DNA from: Planctomycetota bacterium
GTDB lineage: Bacteria; Planctomycetota; Phycisphaerae; UBA1845; UTPLA1
Length of the DNA stretch: 64,000 bases
NCBI GenBank assembly: GCA_015654675.1
Contig: JAATGM010000039.1
Coordinates: 1-64,000 of the forward strand
Reading direction: 5' to 3'
The notes beneath the pieces were generated by a model. That model did not search any database and had not been told where the DNA came from. It worked only from the letters and a program-made list of their open reading frames with translations. The position numbers and the translations under genes were made by a program. This document shows positions 1-8,963 of this stretch, piece after piece; positions within the stretch are counted from its first letter, which is position 1; each line of letters starts with the position of its first letter.

Positions 1-264
1 GGCGGTCCGGGTGGACGCGGCGGCCCGGGCGGCCCCGGCGGCGGGAGCGGCGCTCCTCCGCGGCCGGCAGGACGCTGCCGATACTGCAAAGAGAAGACGC
101 GCGAGATCGACTACAAGGACCTGGGTAACCTTCAGCGGATGCTGTCGGCCCAGGGCAAGATGCTGACCCGCAAGCGAAGCGGACTGTGCGCGATGCACCA
201 GCGCTCGGCGCGGCGGGCGATCAAGCGGGCGCGATTCATCGGCCTGCTGCCGTTTGTGGCGTAG
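1..264 (+). CDS. rpsR: 30S ribosomal protein bS18, 5'-truncated by window edge
   Basis: Frame 1 is open from base 1 to a TAG at 262-264, giving 87 residues with no start in view, so the gene begins upstream. After a Gly/Pro-rich stretch (about 23 residues) comes the bS18 core: CRYCKEKTREIDYKD, a KMLTRKRSG segment and the terminal ARFIGLLPF. bS18 binds 16S rRNA in the platform of the small subunit beside bS6. The Gly/Pro-rich N-terminal extension is longer than in the usual 75-aa protein. It is followed 94 bases later by rplI and then dnaB, the classic rpsF-rpsR-rplI-dnaB order. The Cys pair (CRYC) is the zinc-binding-type version of bS18. Confidence 0.93.
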   Translation, partial: GGPGGRGGPGGPGGGSGAPPRPAGRCRYCKEKTREIDYKDLGNLQRMLSAQGKMLTRKRSGLCAMHQRSARRAIKRARFIGLLPFVA

Positions 265-358
265 TCAGAGAGACGTCGTCGCAGGCGTGTCGAAGAGAAT
301 TGGTCACGTTCCGCCGGACCTGATGTCGGGCGGGCGTCTTGTTGAAGTTGAGGAAGTC

Positions 359-886
359 ATGAAAATCCTGCTGCGCAAAGACATACCCAAGCTGGGCCTC
401 GCGGGCGACATGGTGGACGTTCGCGAGGGCTTAGCCCGAAACTACCTGCTTCCGCACCATCTCGCACTGGAGCCGAGCAAGGCGAACCTCAAGAAGGTGG
501 AGGACGACAAGCGCGTGGCGGCCGAGGAACGGGCGCGACGGCACGAGTTCCTCAAGCGCGAGATCGAGCGCCTGACCGGCGTCGAGGTACACATTTCGGC
601 GGCCGCGAACGACGAGGGGCAGCTCTATGGTTCGGTGACGGCGCGCGAAATTTCGCGGGCGCTCATTGCCGACGGCCACAGCGTGCAGCCGGATCAGATC
701 AAGCTGGACGAGCCGATCAAGCACCTGGACACCAAGACCGTGAAGGTCTCCCTGGGAGACGATTACCATACCGAAGTGAAGGTCTGGATCGTGCGCGAGA
801 AGACCGCGGCCGACATCGCCGCCGAGAAGGAAGCAGCGGCCGCGGAGAAGTCTCCGGAAGCGAGCGACGCAGCCGCGACTGCGTAG
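359..886 (+). CDS. rplI: 50S ribosomal protein bL9
   Basis: 175 residues. The N-terminal domain MKILLRKDIPKLGLAGDMVDV followed by REGLARNYLLPHHLA is the bL9 signature; a long connecting helix (about residues 40-75) and the C-terminal rRNA-binding domain follow. The open frame extends upstream to 254, but the ATG at 359 is chosen because it begins exactly at the conserved bL9 N-terminus and has AGGAAG just upstream. The last 25 residues are an Ala/Glu-rich tail beyond the normal 150-aa length, probably disordered. It lies between rpsR and dnaB and is likely cotranscribed with both. Confidence 0.95.
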   Translation: MKILLRKDIPKLGLAGDMVDVREGLARNYLLPHHLALEPSKANLKKVEDDKRVAAEERARRHEFLKREIERLTGVEVHISAAANDEGQLYGSVTAREISRALIADGHSVQPDQIKLDEPIKHLDTKTVKVSLGDDYHTEVKVWIVREKTAADIAAEKEAAAAEKSPEASDAAATA

Positions 887-901
887 GCAGGAAGCCACGA
901 C

Positions 902-2383
902 ATGCCGACGATCGAGGGCGTCCGCCAGCCGCCGCAAGATCTCGAAGCGGAGATGGCCCTTCTCGGGGCGATGCTGCTCGAACCGCAGGCCATCGGCCAG
1001 GTCTTGCAGATCGTTCCGCGCGAAGAGGCGCAATACCTCTATCGTCCGGACCATCGAAAACTCTACGAAACGCTGATCGACCTGTACGATCAGAATCGTC
1101 CGATCGATTTCACCACGCTGCGCGACGAGCTACTCCGCCGAAACCTGTTTGACGAGGTCGGCGGCGAGGCCTACCTGATCCGCCTGCTCGAATCAGTGCC
1201 GTCGGCGGCCAATTGCGAGTACTACGCGGGCATCGTCCGCGACAAGGGTTTGCTGCGCGAAGTCATCCGCTGCACCACGCGCATCCAGGAGGCGGCGTAC
1301 GACGCCAATGTTCCGACGGCCGAGTTCCTGGACGTTGCCGAAAAAGAAATCTTTGACATCACCGAGCGGCGGATCCGCGGCAAGGTGCAGCACCTTCGCG
1401 ATGTCCTGCAGGAGACTTTCCGTCAGATCGCTGAACGCGAAGGCCACGGCATTACGGGAGTCCCGACCGGTTTCCTGGCGCTGGACGACATGACCAGCGG
1501 ATTTCAGCCGGGCGAGATGATCATCGTCGCCGCCCGGCCGAGCATGGGGAAGACCGCGCTGGCGCTTTCGATGGCGGAGCACATTGCCGCGGACGAGGGC
1601 ATTCCGTGCGTCGTATTCTCGCTCGAAATGAGCAAGCAGCAGGTCGCCATGCGGCTCCTCTCGGCGCGCGGCGCGGTTGAGGCGCACAAGATGCGCACCG
1701 GCCGGATCAGCGATGACGAGAAGAACCACCTCTTCAAAGTGTGCGGCGACCTTTGCGAGAAGCCCATCTACGTGGACGACACGCCCGGCATGACGGTAAT
1801 GGAGCTGCGGGCGAAGGCGCGGCGAATGAAGATGCAGTACGGCATCCGGATTCTCTTTGTCGATTACTTGCAGCTCTTGTCGGAGCCGAAATCGGCGCGG
1901 GAGAGCCGCCAACAGGAGATATCGACGATCAGCCGGGGCCTGAAAGCGCTGGCGCGCGAGCTGGAGATTCCAGTGGTGGCCATGGCGCAGCTCAACCGCG
2001 ATCCGGAGAAGCGCGAAGGAAACAAGCCGCGCATGAGTGATCTGCGGGAAAGCGGGGCGATTGAGCAGGACGCGGACGTTGTGATTCTGCTGCATCGCGA
2101 AGAGTACTACCTCGAGCAGAAGGCGAAAAAGAGCCGTGGCGGGGAGTACGACTCGGCGGCCGAGGCAGACGGCAACCTGGCGATCGATCCGGAAGTGCGG
2201 GGCAAGGCCGAACTGATTGTCGCGAAACAACGTAATGGGCCGACCGGGGCGATTGAAATCCACTTCCAGAAAGAGCTGACGCGATTCGGCAACCTGGCGC
2301 AGACGCCGGGTCTGGCGGAGTACGAGGCGCCGCAGCCGGTGGCTTTTGAAGTGGGACCGGCGGACGAAGAAGCACCGTTCTAA
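902..2383 (+). CDS. dnaB: Replicative DNA helicase DnaB
   Basis: 493 residues, normal family length. The N-terminal helical domain (about 8-110, PPQDLEAEMALLGAML) binds primase and forms the hexamer collar; a linker helix leads to the RecA-like motor. Walker A is ARPSMGKT at 211-218, Walker B is in ILFVDYLQLL, H3 is AMAQLNRDPEKR, and H4 is ESGAIEQDADVVILLHRE. No intein interrupts it, although dnaB is a common intein site. The enzyme unwinds DNA 5'-3' at the fork using ATP. It starts 15 bases after rplI with AGGAAG as ribosome-binding site, so it is read from the ribosomal operon. Its stop is only 21 bases from the convergent stop of the next gene. Confidence 0.97.
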   Translation: MPTIEGVRQPPQDLEAEMALLGAMLLEPQAIGQVLQIVPREEAQYLYRPDHRKLYETLIDLYDQNRPIDFTTLRDELLRRNLFDEVGGEAYLIRLLESVPSAANCEYYAGIVRDKGLLREVIRCTTRIQEAAYDANVPTAEFLDVAEKEIFDITERRIRGKVQHLRDVLQETFRQIAEREGHGITGVPTGFLALDDMTSGFQPGEMIIVAARPSMGKTALALSMAEHIAADEGIPCVVFSLEMSKQQVAMRLLSARGAVEAHKMRTGRISDDEKNHLFKVCGDLCEKPIYVDDTPGMTVMELRAKARRMKMQYGIRILFVDYLQLLSEPKSARESRQQEISTISRGLKALARELEIPVVAMAQLNRDPEKREGNKPRMSDLRESGAIEQDADVVILLHREEYYLEQKAKKSRGGEYDSAAEADGNLAIDPEVRGKAELIVAKQRNGPTGAIEIHFQKELTRFGNLAQTPGLAEYEAPQPVAFEVGPADEEAPF

Positions 2384-2404
2384 CTCTGGAGCGGTCAGGC
2401 AGGG

Positions 2405-3424
2405 TTAACTTCGCGTCGGGGACGCCCAGGCGTGGCGGCGGATCGCATCGGCTATCTCGGTAGCGAGGCGCACATTGTTGAGTCCGTCTTCGGCTGAGAC
2501 GGCGGGCGCAGCGCCCTCCCGCACGGATTTGAGGAAAGCTTCGAGCTCGGCGCGGAGTGGGTCGGTGGCGTCAAACGCGAGCGGCTCGACCTTGACCAGT
2601 TTGCCGAAGTCCACGCCCTGCATCTGTGACAGGTCCTCGAACTTTCCCTGGCGCGACATTTCGAGAATGTCTAGGTTGGCGTCTTTCGTAATCGCGATTC
2701 CGGTCTTCCGTTGATAGTCCGCGGAGACGTAGGCCGTTTCGGAGAAGATGCGGATCTTGCGTTCGGTCTTGAGGGCGAGGCGCGACGCGGTGAGATTCGC
2801 GACGACGCCGCTGGCGAATTCGACGCGGGCGTTGGCGACGTCTTCGTGCCGCACCAGCACGTCGACGCCCACGGCGTCGACACGGGTCCATTCCGAGCGC
2901 ACCAGGTGCAGCACCACGTCGATGTCGTGAATCATCATGTCGGCGACGACGCCGATATCGGCGGAGCGAAAGCTGAAAGGGCTGATGCGGCTGGTTTCGA
3001 TAAAGCGGGGCCGAATGGCGAGGCGTTCGATCGCGCGGACGACGGGGTTAAATCGTTCGGTGTGGCCGACGGTGAGAATGCAATTGAGGCGCTTCGAGGC
3101 GTCCACCAGCTGGCGGGCCTCGTCGACTGTGCCGGCCAAGGGCTTCTCGACGAGCACGGCGATGCCGCGCTCCATGAGCGAACGGGCGATTGGGAGATGA
3201 TGGGCGGTGGGAACGGCGACGCTGGCTGCCTCGATTCCGTCGGGTAGCTCTTCAATGCTGGTCAGCGATTTGGCGCCATAGCGTCGGGAAAGTTCGCCCG
3301 TAGCGTCGGCTGATACATCGACAATTGCGACCAATTCGGCCTGCGGCAGCTCGTGATAGATTTTTGCGTGGTAACCACCCATCCGGCCGGCGCCAATGAC
3401 GGCTACCTTGGTCGGCGGATTCAC
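2405..3424 (-). CDS. Gfo/Idh/MocA-family oxidoreductase, candidate UDP-GlcNAc 3-dehydrogenase (GnnA-like)
   Basis: 339 residues. The N-terminal Rossmann fold starts VAVIGAGRMGGYHAKIY; the family EKP motif is in VLVEKPLAGT, and VGHTERFNPVVRA follows, a segment typical of UDP-sugar 3-dehydrogenases in this superfamily. The substrate-binding half carries a DMMIHDIDVVLHL stretch with the catalytic His. The start overlaps the lpxA stop by 4 bases (ATGA), so it is translationally coupled to lipid A synthesis. In Acidithiobacillus and Leptospira, GnnA sits beside lpxA and oxidises UDP-GlcNAc at C3 ahead of a transaminase (GnnB) that makes the 3-amino sugar. No GnnB is seen here, so the exact substrate is inference. 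Confidence 0.85.
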   Translation of the reverse strand: MNPPTKVAVIGAGRMGGYHAKIYHELPQAELVAIVDVSADATGELSRRYGAKSLTSIEELPDGIEAASVAVPTAHHLPIARSLMERGIAVLVEKPLAGTVDEARQLVDASKRLNCILTVGHTERFNPVVRAIERLAIRPRFIETSRISPFSFRSADIGVVADMMIHDIDVVLHLVRSEWTRVDAVGVDVLVRHEDVANARVEFASGVVANLTASRLALKTERKIRIFSETAYVSADYQRKTGIAITKDANLDILEMSRQGKFEDLSQMQGVDFGKLVKVEPLAFDATDPLRAELEAFLKSVREGAAPAVSAEDGLNNVRLATEIADAIRRHAWASPTRS

Positions 3425-4359
3425 AGTGTCGCCCCGCTCACCCGTGCGGCCTCGGCGTAGAACTGTGGGGGAGGCGTGTTTGAGTCACGTCGGACCGACT
3501 CGAGGTAGCGGCCATACTTCCCGTCCGTCATCGAGCGTTTGAGGAACTGCACAAGGTATTTGCCGTGATCGTCCAGCGCCCCGTTCGACTCGGCCTCGGC
3601 GATCCGCGTCGACAAGCTTAGCGCCCCGCGCCGGGCCCGCCGCGAAAACAACATTTCGAGCAGCGTCTTCGGGCCGCGGCTCTCGTCCTCACGGCCGTGC
3701 CGCGGGAAAAGCTGACGATAAAGCTTCTTCAGATTCGTGCACTGCTCTTCGGTGAAGGCCCAGCGAGCCAGCCCCTTCACGTTCACGCCGGCCAGCGTCC
3801 CGTCATAGCTGATGATCAGAAACGGCGGCACATCGGTCGTGCACCGCGCCATGGCCGCAATGAACGAGTAGCGACCCAGCGTCACGAACTGGTGAATGCC
3901 CGTCATGCCCGCAATATTGACGTGATCCTCGATGTGAACGTGCCCGGCCACCTGAACGCCGTTCGACATGACGCAGTGATTGCCCACCAGCACGTCGTGC
4001 GCGATGTGAGAACCGATCTGGAACTGGTTGTGGCTGCCGATCTGCGTGACGCCGCCGCCCAGCGCCGTGCCGACGTGCACCGTCACATGCTCGCGAAAGA
4101 CGTTACCCTCGCCGATTCGAAGTTGAGTGTCTTCGCCGCTGTGCTTGAGATCCTGCGGCGCCAGGCCCACCACGCATCCGGGATAAAGCAGATTGTTGGG
4201 CCCTAACGTCGTGTTCCCCATCACGACCACGTTGGGCATCAGCCGACATCCCTCGCCGATCCGCGCGCCCGCGCCGATCACGCAGCCGGGCCCGATCTCC
4301 ACGTGATCGCCCAGTTCGCACTTCGGATCGACTGTCGCACTCGCCGCAATCTGACGCAT
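3421..4359 (-). CDS. lpxA: UDP-GlcNAc (or UDP-GlcNAc3N) acyltransferase LpxA
   Basis: 312 residues. The left-handed beta-helix of hexapeptide repeats begins at residue 1 (ASATVDPKCELGDHVEIGPG). The region around HVTVHVGTALGGGVTQIG and SHIAHDVLVGNHCVMSNGV contains the conserved catalytic His (HIAHD) and the HQFVTLGRY segment of LpxA. It transfers an R-3-hydroxyacyl chain from ACP to the sugar nucleotide in the first step of lipid A synthesis, in the cytoplasm. It is about 50 residues longer than E. coli LpxA, mostly in the C-terminal helical part. An AGGAAAGGGA ribosome-binding site precedes the ATG. It lies between lpxC/fabZ (18-base gap) and the coupled oxidoreductase. Confidence 0.93.
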   Translation of the reverse strand: MRQIAASATVDPKCELGDHVEIGPGCVIGAGARIGEGCRLMPNVVVMGNTTLGPNNLLYPGCVVGLAPQDLKHSGEDTQLRIGEGNVFREHVTVHVGTALGGGVTQIGSHNQFQIGSHIAHDVLVGNHCVMSNGVQVAGHVHIEDHVNIAGMTGIHQFVTLGRYSFIAAMARCTTDVPPFLIISYDGTLAGVNVKGLARWAFTEEQCTNLKKLYRQLFPRHGREDESRGPKTLLEMLFSRRARRGALSLSTRIAEAESNGALDDHGKYLVQFLKRSMTDGKYGRYLESVRRDSNTPPPQFYAEAARVSGATL

Positions 4360-4377
4360 CAGTCCCTTTCCTGATCG

Positions 4378-5688
4378 CTACGCCGGTTCCGCGTCCACCA
4401 TCATGAACTTGATCTCCGCCTCGGCGGCCATCTCGCCGCTGACGCGCGCATAACACTGCACATGCCCCGTCCGCGTTTTCACATGCAGCGTGTTCGCCTC
4501 CAGGACGATCTGATCGCCCGGCGTGACCGGACGGCGGAACTTGACCTTGTCCATCGACAGCAGCATCGCCACTTTGCCGGTGTGCTCCAGCTTCTGCGCC
4601 AGCAGCACGCCCGAAAGCTGGGCCATTGCCTCCAGGATCAGCACGCCGGGCATGATCGGATGCCCTGGGAAGTGCCCCTGGAAGTAATCCTCGTTGATGG
4701 AAACATTTTTGATGCCGACCGCCCGCCGGTCGCCCTCGATGCTCACCACCCGGTCGATCATCAGGAACGGAAATCGATGCGGCAACAACCGCTGCAGCTT
4801 GCGAACATCAAACGCCGGCTCGCTCCGGATCGATTCCAGACTCTCCTGCTGTTCGATTTCGCGTAACAGGGCCCGCACCAGTTCGTGATTCAGCGAATGC
4901 CCGCTCTTGTGCGCGTAAATCTTTCCGCGCAAGCTCCGGCCGGTCAGAAACAGATCGCCGATCAGGTCCAGCACCTTGTGCCGCACGCACTCGTCCGGAT
5001 ACCGGAACTGGTTCTCGATCACACCATTTGGACCGATCACGACCACGTCACGATAGGTCAGATGTTTGCCGAGCCCGGCCTCGCGAAGCTGCTGCGCCTC
5101 ATACTCGAACACGAACGTCCGCGCGTCGGCGATTTCCTTGCAGAACGTGTCCTGCGATACGCGAATCGCAAACAACTGCCGCGGCAGCATGCCCGAATCG
5201 CCGTAGTCCAGATCGTAAATAATGTTGAGTGCGTCCACGTCGCCCGGCGCCGCGATAAGCTCCGCATCCGAGTCAGCCACGCGCACCGTCGAGCGGATGA
5301 TTAATGGCTCTAGAACTGGCTCCTGCGCCTCGATGCCCGCCGAAAACAGCGCATCGACAAACGCGCGGCTGCTCCCGTCGCATCCCGGCAGCTCGCCCCC
5401 CTCCATTTCGATCTCGATATTGTCGATCCCCAGCCCGTGCAGCGCCGCCATGCAGTGCTCGATCGTCTCGACCGACGCCGAACCGTTCTGCAAGCTCGTC
5501 CGGCGGGCCCGCTTGGCCACGTTGGCGACAATCGCCGAAATCCGAACCGGCTTCGGCGTATCAATCCGAACGAACTGAACGCCCGTATTGGCAGGCGCCG
5601 GCTTGAAACGAACCGTCACTTCCTGGCCGGTGAACAGACCCAGCCCATGAAGCTCAACCGGCTTGGCTATTGTTTGCTGCTGCCTCAA
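4378..5688 (-). CDS. lpxC/fabZ: Bifunctional LpxC (UDP-acyl-GlcNAc deacetylase) - FabZ (hydroxyacyl-ACP dehydratase) fusion
   Basis: 436 residues with two enzymes. Residues 1-285 are LpxC: the zinc ligands are H78 ([13 protein letters not shown]), H237 and D241 ([11 protein letters not shown]), with H264 (SGHSLNHE) as the conserved active-site His. Residues 292-436 are FabZ, with [14 protein letters not shown], catalytic H339 (FQGHFPGHP) and E353 (ILEAMAQ). LpxC commits the pathway to lipid A, and FabZ draws on the same 3-hydroxyacyl-ACP pool, so fusion joins the competing branches. This fusion is known in Bacteroidota, Chlorobi and planctomycetes. The start appears to be TTG at 5688, 34 bases inside the end of lpxD, consistent with coupling; the protein begins [17 protein letters not shown], the normal LpxC N-terminus. 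Confidence 0.95.
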   Translation of the reverse strand: MRQQQTIAKPVELHGLGLFTGQEVTVRFKPAPANTGVQFVRIDTPKPVRISAIVANVAKRARRTSLQNGSASVETIEHCMAALHGLGIDNIEIEMEGGELPGCDGSSRAFVDALFSAGIEAQEPVLEPLIIRSTVRVADSDAELIAAPGDVDALNIIYDLDYGDSGMLPRQLFAIRVSQDTFCKEIADARTFVFEYEAQQLREAGLGKHLTYRDVVVIGPNGVIENQFRYPDECVRHKVLDLIGDLFLTGRSLRGKIYAHKSGHSLNHELVRALLREIEQQESLESIRSEPAFDVRKLQRLLPHRFPFLMIDRVVSIEGDRRAVGIKNVSINEDYFQGHFPGHPIMPGVLILEAMAQLSGVLLAQKLEHTGKVAMLLSMDKVKFRRPVTPGDQIVLEANTLHVKTRTGHVQCYARVSGEMAAEAEIKFMMVDAEPA

Positions 5689-6706
5689 GGGCCTCTACTC
5701 GAAGTGACAGTTTCCGTACCAAATCCGCGAGGTCCGGCAGACGTCTAACAGCCGCCTGCTCTCGGAGGGTCGTCATTCTATCCCGGGCCGGGTAGCTCGC
5801 GACCGTCATGCCGGCCGCTACCGAATGCGTAATCCCGGCCTTCGCGGTTGCACGGACACCGTCCCCGACCTCGACGCCGTCAACAACGCCTACCTGTCCG
5901 GCGAGAACGACGCCGGTGCCGAGTCGAACGCTACCGGCCAAACCAACCTGGCCGGCCAAAATGCACCCCGGACCGATGCGAACATTATGGGCCACTTGCA
6001 CCATATTATCAATCTTGGACCCCACCCCGATTCGCGTCGCGCCGCACTTCGCCCGATCGACGCACGCTCCCGCGCCGACTTCGACATCGTCCTCCAGCAC
6101 CACAGTCCCGATCTGTGGAATGCGCTGTAAACGCCGCTCGCGTAAAATGAAACCAAAGCCGGGACGACCAATGGTCGCGCTCGGCCAGATCACCACTCGG
6201 TTTCCAATTTGGCAGCGATCGCCCACAAACACGTTTGGCCACAGCTGGCAGGATGCGCCAATCGTCGCATCCGCCCCGACAAAAACCCCTGAATACAAAA
6301 CCGTCCCGCGCCCGATTATGGTCCGCGGCCCGATGGTCACAAACGGCCCAACCACCACCCCTTCACCCAGCTCTGCGGTCGGATCAATGTACGCCGATCC
6401 ATCCCGCCCCGCCGGCGGCTGCCATAGAGGCGGCTCGAAGAAGGCGAGCACTTTCGCGATCGCCGCCTCAACGTCGCTAACGATGACCACCGCTCCCAGC
6501 GTATCCGGCAGGTCGGCCGGCCCGATGATTGCCGCCGCGCGACAGACGCTCGCCTTTTTGAAGTAGGTCACGTCCGTGACCCACGCAATTTCATGCGGGC
6601 CCGCGTCGTGAACTGTACCGACACCCTGAATGACGACATCGGGCGAACCGCGCAGCGTTCCGCCGACCAGTCGTGCCAATTCGCCGGTTGTCGCCGTAGG
6701 AGTCAT
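5654..6706 (-). CDS. lpxD: UDP-3-O-(3-hydroxyacyl)glucosamine N-acyltransferase LpxD
   Basis: 350 residues, typical length. An N-terminal uridine-binding domain (1-100, TTGELARLVGGTLRGSPDV) is followed by hexapeptide repeats (about 108-310). The catalytic His lies in MVQAHNVRIG-type context, here DNMVQVAHNVRIGPGCILAG. It adds the N-linked hydroxyacyl chain to the LpxC product in the cytoplasm. The C-terminal helix (about 320-345, [18 protein letters not shown]) matches the LpxD trimer helix. It begins 10 bases after the ompH-like gene and its end overlaps the lpxC/fabZ start by 35 bases. The order skp-lpxD is the same as in proteobacteria. Confidence 0.95.
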   Translation of the reverse strand: MTPTATTGELARLVGGTLRGSPDVVIQGVGTVHDAGPHEIAWVTDVTYFKKASVCRAAAIIGPADLPDTLGAVVIVSDVEAAIAKVLAFFEPPLWQPPAGRDGSAYIDPTAELGEGVVVGPFVTIGPRTIIGRGTVLYSGVFVGADATIGASCQLWPNVFVGDRCQIGNRVVIWPSATIGRPGFGFILRERRLQRIPQIGTVVLEDDVEVGAGACVDRAKCGATRIGVGSKIDNMVQVAHNVRIGPGCILAGQVGLAGSVRLGTGVVLAGQVGVVDGVEVGDGVRATAKAGITHSVAAGMTVASYPARDRMTTLREQAAVRRLPDLADLVRKLSLRVEALEAAANNSQAG

Positions 6707-6716
6707 ACTAAAGGTG

Positions 6717-7391
6717 TTACCGACCGGGGCTTGCGGTGGGCGCGCCTTTCGGATCCTTGAGTTTGGATCGCCCGCCGTGTTCGCGATAGCGTTCGTTCAT
6801 CTTCTTGATGACGGCGTCGCTGACATCGAGACCGTCTGCCGCCCAGACGACGTTGCGGGCATGGATCATCTGGCGGACCTTGTCGACGTCATCGTCGGAG
6901 ATGGCCTCGGGTTTGAAGTCTCGCTTTTGCAGAACCATGGACATGCCGCGGGACGCGGCGACATCGGCGACGGCTTTGCAGCATTCGTCATAGACGACGC
7001 GCGTCCAGTTGAAGTGCTCGCGAGCCAGGTCGGCGCGCGACTGCTGGAGCCAGACGTTGTATTCGATGCTGAGGCGCGTGAATTCGCGGCGGCGCGGCGG
7101 ATAGTCGGGACTGTCCGGGGCAAATGCGGCCAGCTCGGTTTCCTTTTGGGCCAAGACCTTTTTCCGTGCTTCGGATTCCTTCTGATAGGACTCGTTGGCT
7201 TCCTTGAGGAGCTGATTGAGGTCCTTTATTTGGTCGCATTCCTCAAAGACCTTGATGATGTCGACGACGCCGACGGGCCCGGTTGATGTAGCCGAGGAGC
7301 CGGCCGGTGTGGCGCCGCCATCAGCGAACGCGAGCGACGAAGCAGCCACGAGCGGGAGCAGGGTCAGAGCAATGTTCAGACGGCGATTCAT
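6717..7391 (-). CDS. OmpH/Skp-family periplasmic chaperone
   Basis: 224 residues from the ATG at 7391. That start gives a clean signal peptide (MNRRLNIALTLLPLVAASSLAFA) and is preferred over an upstream in-frame extension to 7658. After the leader, VGVVDIIKVFEECDQIKDLN is the Skp beta-strand followed by a long basic/acidic helical hairpin (about 60-165), and then ISDDDVDKVRQ and a DVSDAVIKKMNERY C-terminal segment as in OmpH proteins. Skp-type chaperones hold unfolded outer-membrane proteins in the periplasm. It is the first gene of the lpxD-lpxC/fabZ-lpxA operon, linking outer-membrane protein and lipid A assembly. Confidence 0.88.
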   Translation of the reverse strand: MNRRLNIALTLLPLVAASSLAFADGGATPAGSSATSTGPVGVVDIIKVFEECDQIKDLNQLLKEANESYQKESEARKKVLAQKETELAAFAPDSPDYPPRRREFTRLSIEYNVWLQQSRADLAREHFNWTRVVYDECCKAVADVAASRGMSMVLQKRDFKPEAISDDDVDKVRQMIHARNVVWAADGLDVSDAVIKKMNERYREHGGRSKLKDPKGAPTASPGR

Positions 7392-7444
7392 CCCTGTTAC
7401 TCCGGAAAAAAGGTAGACAAACTTTGCCGTGGCATTGTCGCGGC

Positions 7445-7464
7445 GGCTTGCAAAAACGCAAGCC
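7445..7464. promoter_or_regulatory. Perfect 7-bp inverted repeat in the skp / DUF6600 divergent intergenic region
   Basis: GGCTTGC-AAAAAC-GCAAGCC is a perfect palindrome in the 199-base interval between the divergent OmpH-like gene and the DUF6600-type gene. It could be an operator serving either promoter or a simple stem in a leader; no T-run follows, so it is not a terminator. Function is inference. Confidence 0.35.
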
Positions 7465-7590
7465 ATTGAGGCAATTACCGGGGCTACTATCCGCTGTGCG
7501 GCTGGCGTGTCTGAATGTAGGATGCTGCCGTTGCCGCTGGATGTCGCCTTCCGCGCGACGGCTGCTACGCGACAACCGAGGGAGGAAATC

Positions 7591-8751
7591 ATGCGCTCGA
7601 CAATTGCGATCGGATTAGTCGTTTGTTCGGGATTCTTGTTTGCGCCTACGCGGGCCACGGCGGCTGAGGGGACGGGATTGCTCGCCCAATACGGCGGACA
7701 GCCCTACTCCGGCGACGTTTACGATATCAGCTACTTCTACCGTCCGCTCGCGCCCTATGGCGAATGGGTGAATGTCGCGCCTTACGGTTGGGTCTGGGTT
7801 CCGTACGACGTATCGCCGGACTGGCGCCCTTATTCGAACGGACGCTGGATCTACACGGAATATGGGTGGACCTGGGTTTCGTTTGAGCCATGGGGTTGGG
7901 CTACATATCACTATGGGCGCTGGTATTTCGATGCATATTACGGCTGGGTATGGGTGCCCGGCACGCAATGGGCCCCGGCTTGGGTGGCGTGGCGGTGGGG
8001 CGGCGGATGGGTTGGATGGGCACCGTTGCCGCCGCAATATGTTTTTAACAATGGCGTCGGCTTTTCGAATCCCACTGCGCTCGGGCCGCAAGTGTTCAGA
8101 CGATTTGCCTGGTGCTTCGTCGAGGCGCGGCAGTTCTATAGCCCGAATTTGCGTCCGTACATCGCCCGGTCCGTGCGGAATGTGAATCTGATCAATCAGA
8201 CGCAGGACATCACCAGATATAATTTCCAGAACAACAACTACGTCAACGTCGGAATCGACCTGCGAAACATCGAACGCGCTACGGGCCGATCGGTCGAAAA
8301 GTTCCGCATTGTCGATTCGAAGACCGCGCCCAGCGGAAACGCCGGCGAGATTTCCGGGCGAGACGTGCGTTTGTTCCGGCCGCGGATCAGCGACGGTCCG
8401 GCGAAAACGGACATCACAAAGATTCTCACCCCAGCCAAGCCACCAGCGAAGCCGTCGCTCGACCTCGGCAATCGCCAGAACAACGAGCGGCAGGCGCTCG
8501 AGGAACGTTTGAAGCGCGAGCGCGAGGCCCTGAACGATCGACAGAAACGTGAGGCCGCGCGACTCAGCAAGCAGATGACACCGGATCAGTTGAAGCAATG
8601 GCAACAGCGCGAACTTGGGGCTTTCGACGACATGATGGACCGCGAGCGAAAGCTGCTCCAACGTCAGCAGGACCGCGAGCAGAAGGGTACGACCGGCATC
8701 GGCCAGCCGGACAAGAATCGGTTCAAGATTGACAGCCAGTCGAATCGGTGA
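7591..8751 (+). CDS. Secreted tryptophan-rich DUF6600-type protein
   Basis: 386 residues from the ATG at 7591, which follows GGGAGGAAATC and gives a signal peptide (MRSTIAIGLVVCSGFLFAPTRATAA). Residues about 30-175 contain repeated aromatic motifs: YGEWVNVAPYGWVWVP, GRWIYTEYGWTWVSFEPWGW, YHYGRWYFDAYYGWVWVPG and APAWVAWRWGGGWVGWAPLP. This YGxW/WVWVP pattern is that of the DUF6600 (YXWGXW-type) exported proteins, whose function is not known. The C-terminal third (about 295-375) is a charged coiled coil (ERLKREREALNDRQKREAAR). The protein is transcribed away from the skp-lpx operon, which suggests an envelope location, but no activity can be assigned. Confidence 0.85.
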   Translation: MRSTIAIGLVVCSGFLFAPTRATAAEGTGLLAQYGGQPYSGDVYDISYFYRPLAPYGEWVNVAPYGWVWVPYDVSPDWRPYSNGRWIYTEYGWTWVSFEPWGWATYHYGRWYFDAYYGWVWVPGTQWAPAWVAWRWGGGWVGWAPLPPQYVFNNGVGFSNPTALGPQVFRRFAWCFVEARQFYSPNLRPYIARSVRNVNLINQTQDITRYNFQNNNYVNVGIDLRNIERATGRSVEKFRIVDSKTAPSGNAGEISGRDVRLFRPRISDGPAKTDITKILTPAKPPAKPSLDLGNRQNNERQALEERLKREREALNDRQKREAARLSKQMTPDQLKQWQQRELGAFDDMMDRERKLLQRQQDREQKGTTGIGQPDKNRFKIDSQSNR

Positions 8752-8793
8752 CGTCGAAGTTCGAGTCGGACGAACTTCAGCTATCAAAGACCG

Positions 8794-8832
8794 AACGCCC
8801 GGAGCGACCGCCAAAGGCCCGCTTCGGGCGTT
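8794..8832 (+). terminator. Candidate hairpin terminator after the DUF6600-type gene
   Basis: AACGCCCG at 8794-8801 pairs with CGGGCGTT at 8825-8832, with a tighter internal alternative GCCCG-CTT-CGGGC ending just before GTTT. The T-run is short, so intrinsic termination is only possible, not certain. Confidence 0.4.
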
Positions 8833-8963
8833 TCCATTGCGAGGCAAAACTTGCTGCCTGCGAAGCTTGCGAACAATTGACAAGCCCGGCAGTGTGGGCT
8901 AACTTTTGCCCTCCAGATTCAGGCCGCTGTTCGGCCGTCGAACCGCAGATGGAGTGCTGACCC

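Noticed and set aside
7392-7658. N-terminal extension of the OmpH-like protein to 7658
   Set aside because: The extension lacks conserved sequence and would bury a good signal peptide; start 7391 fits the family.
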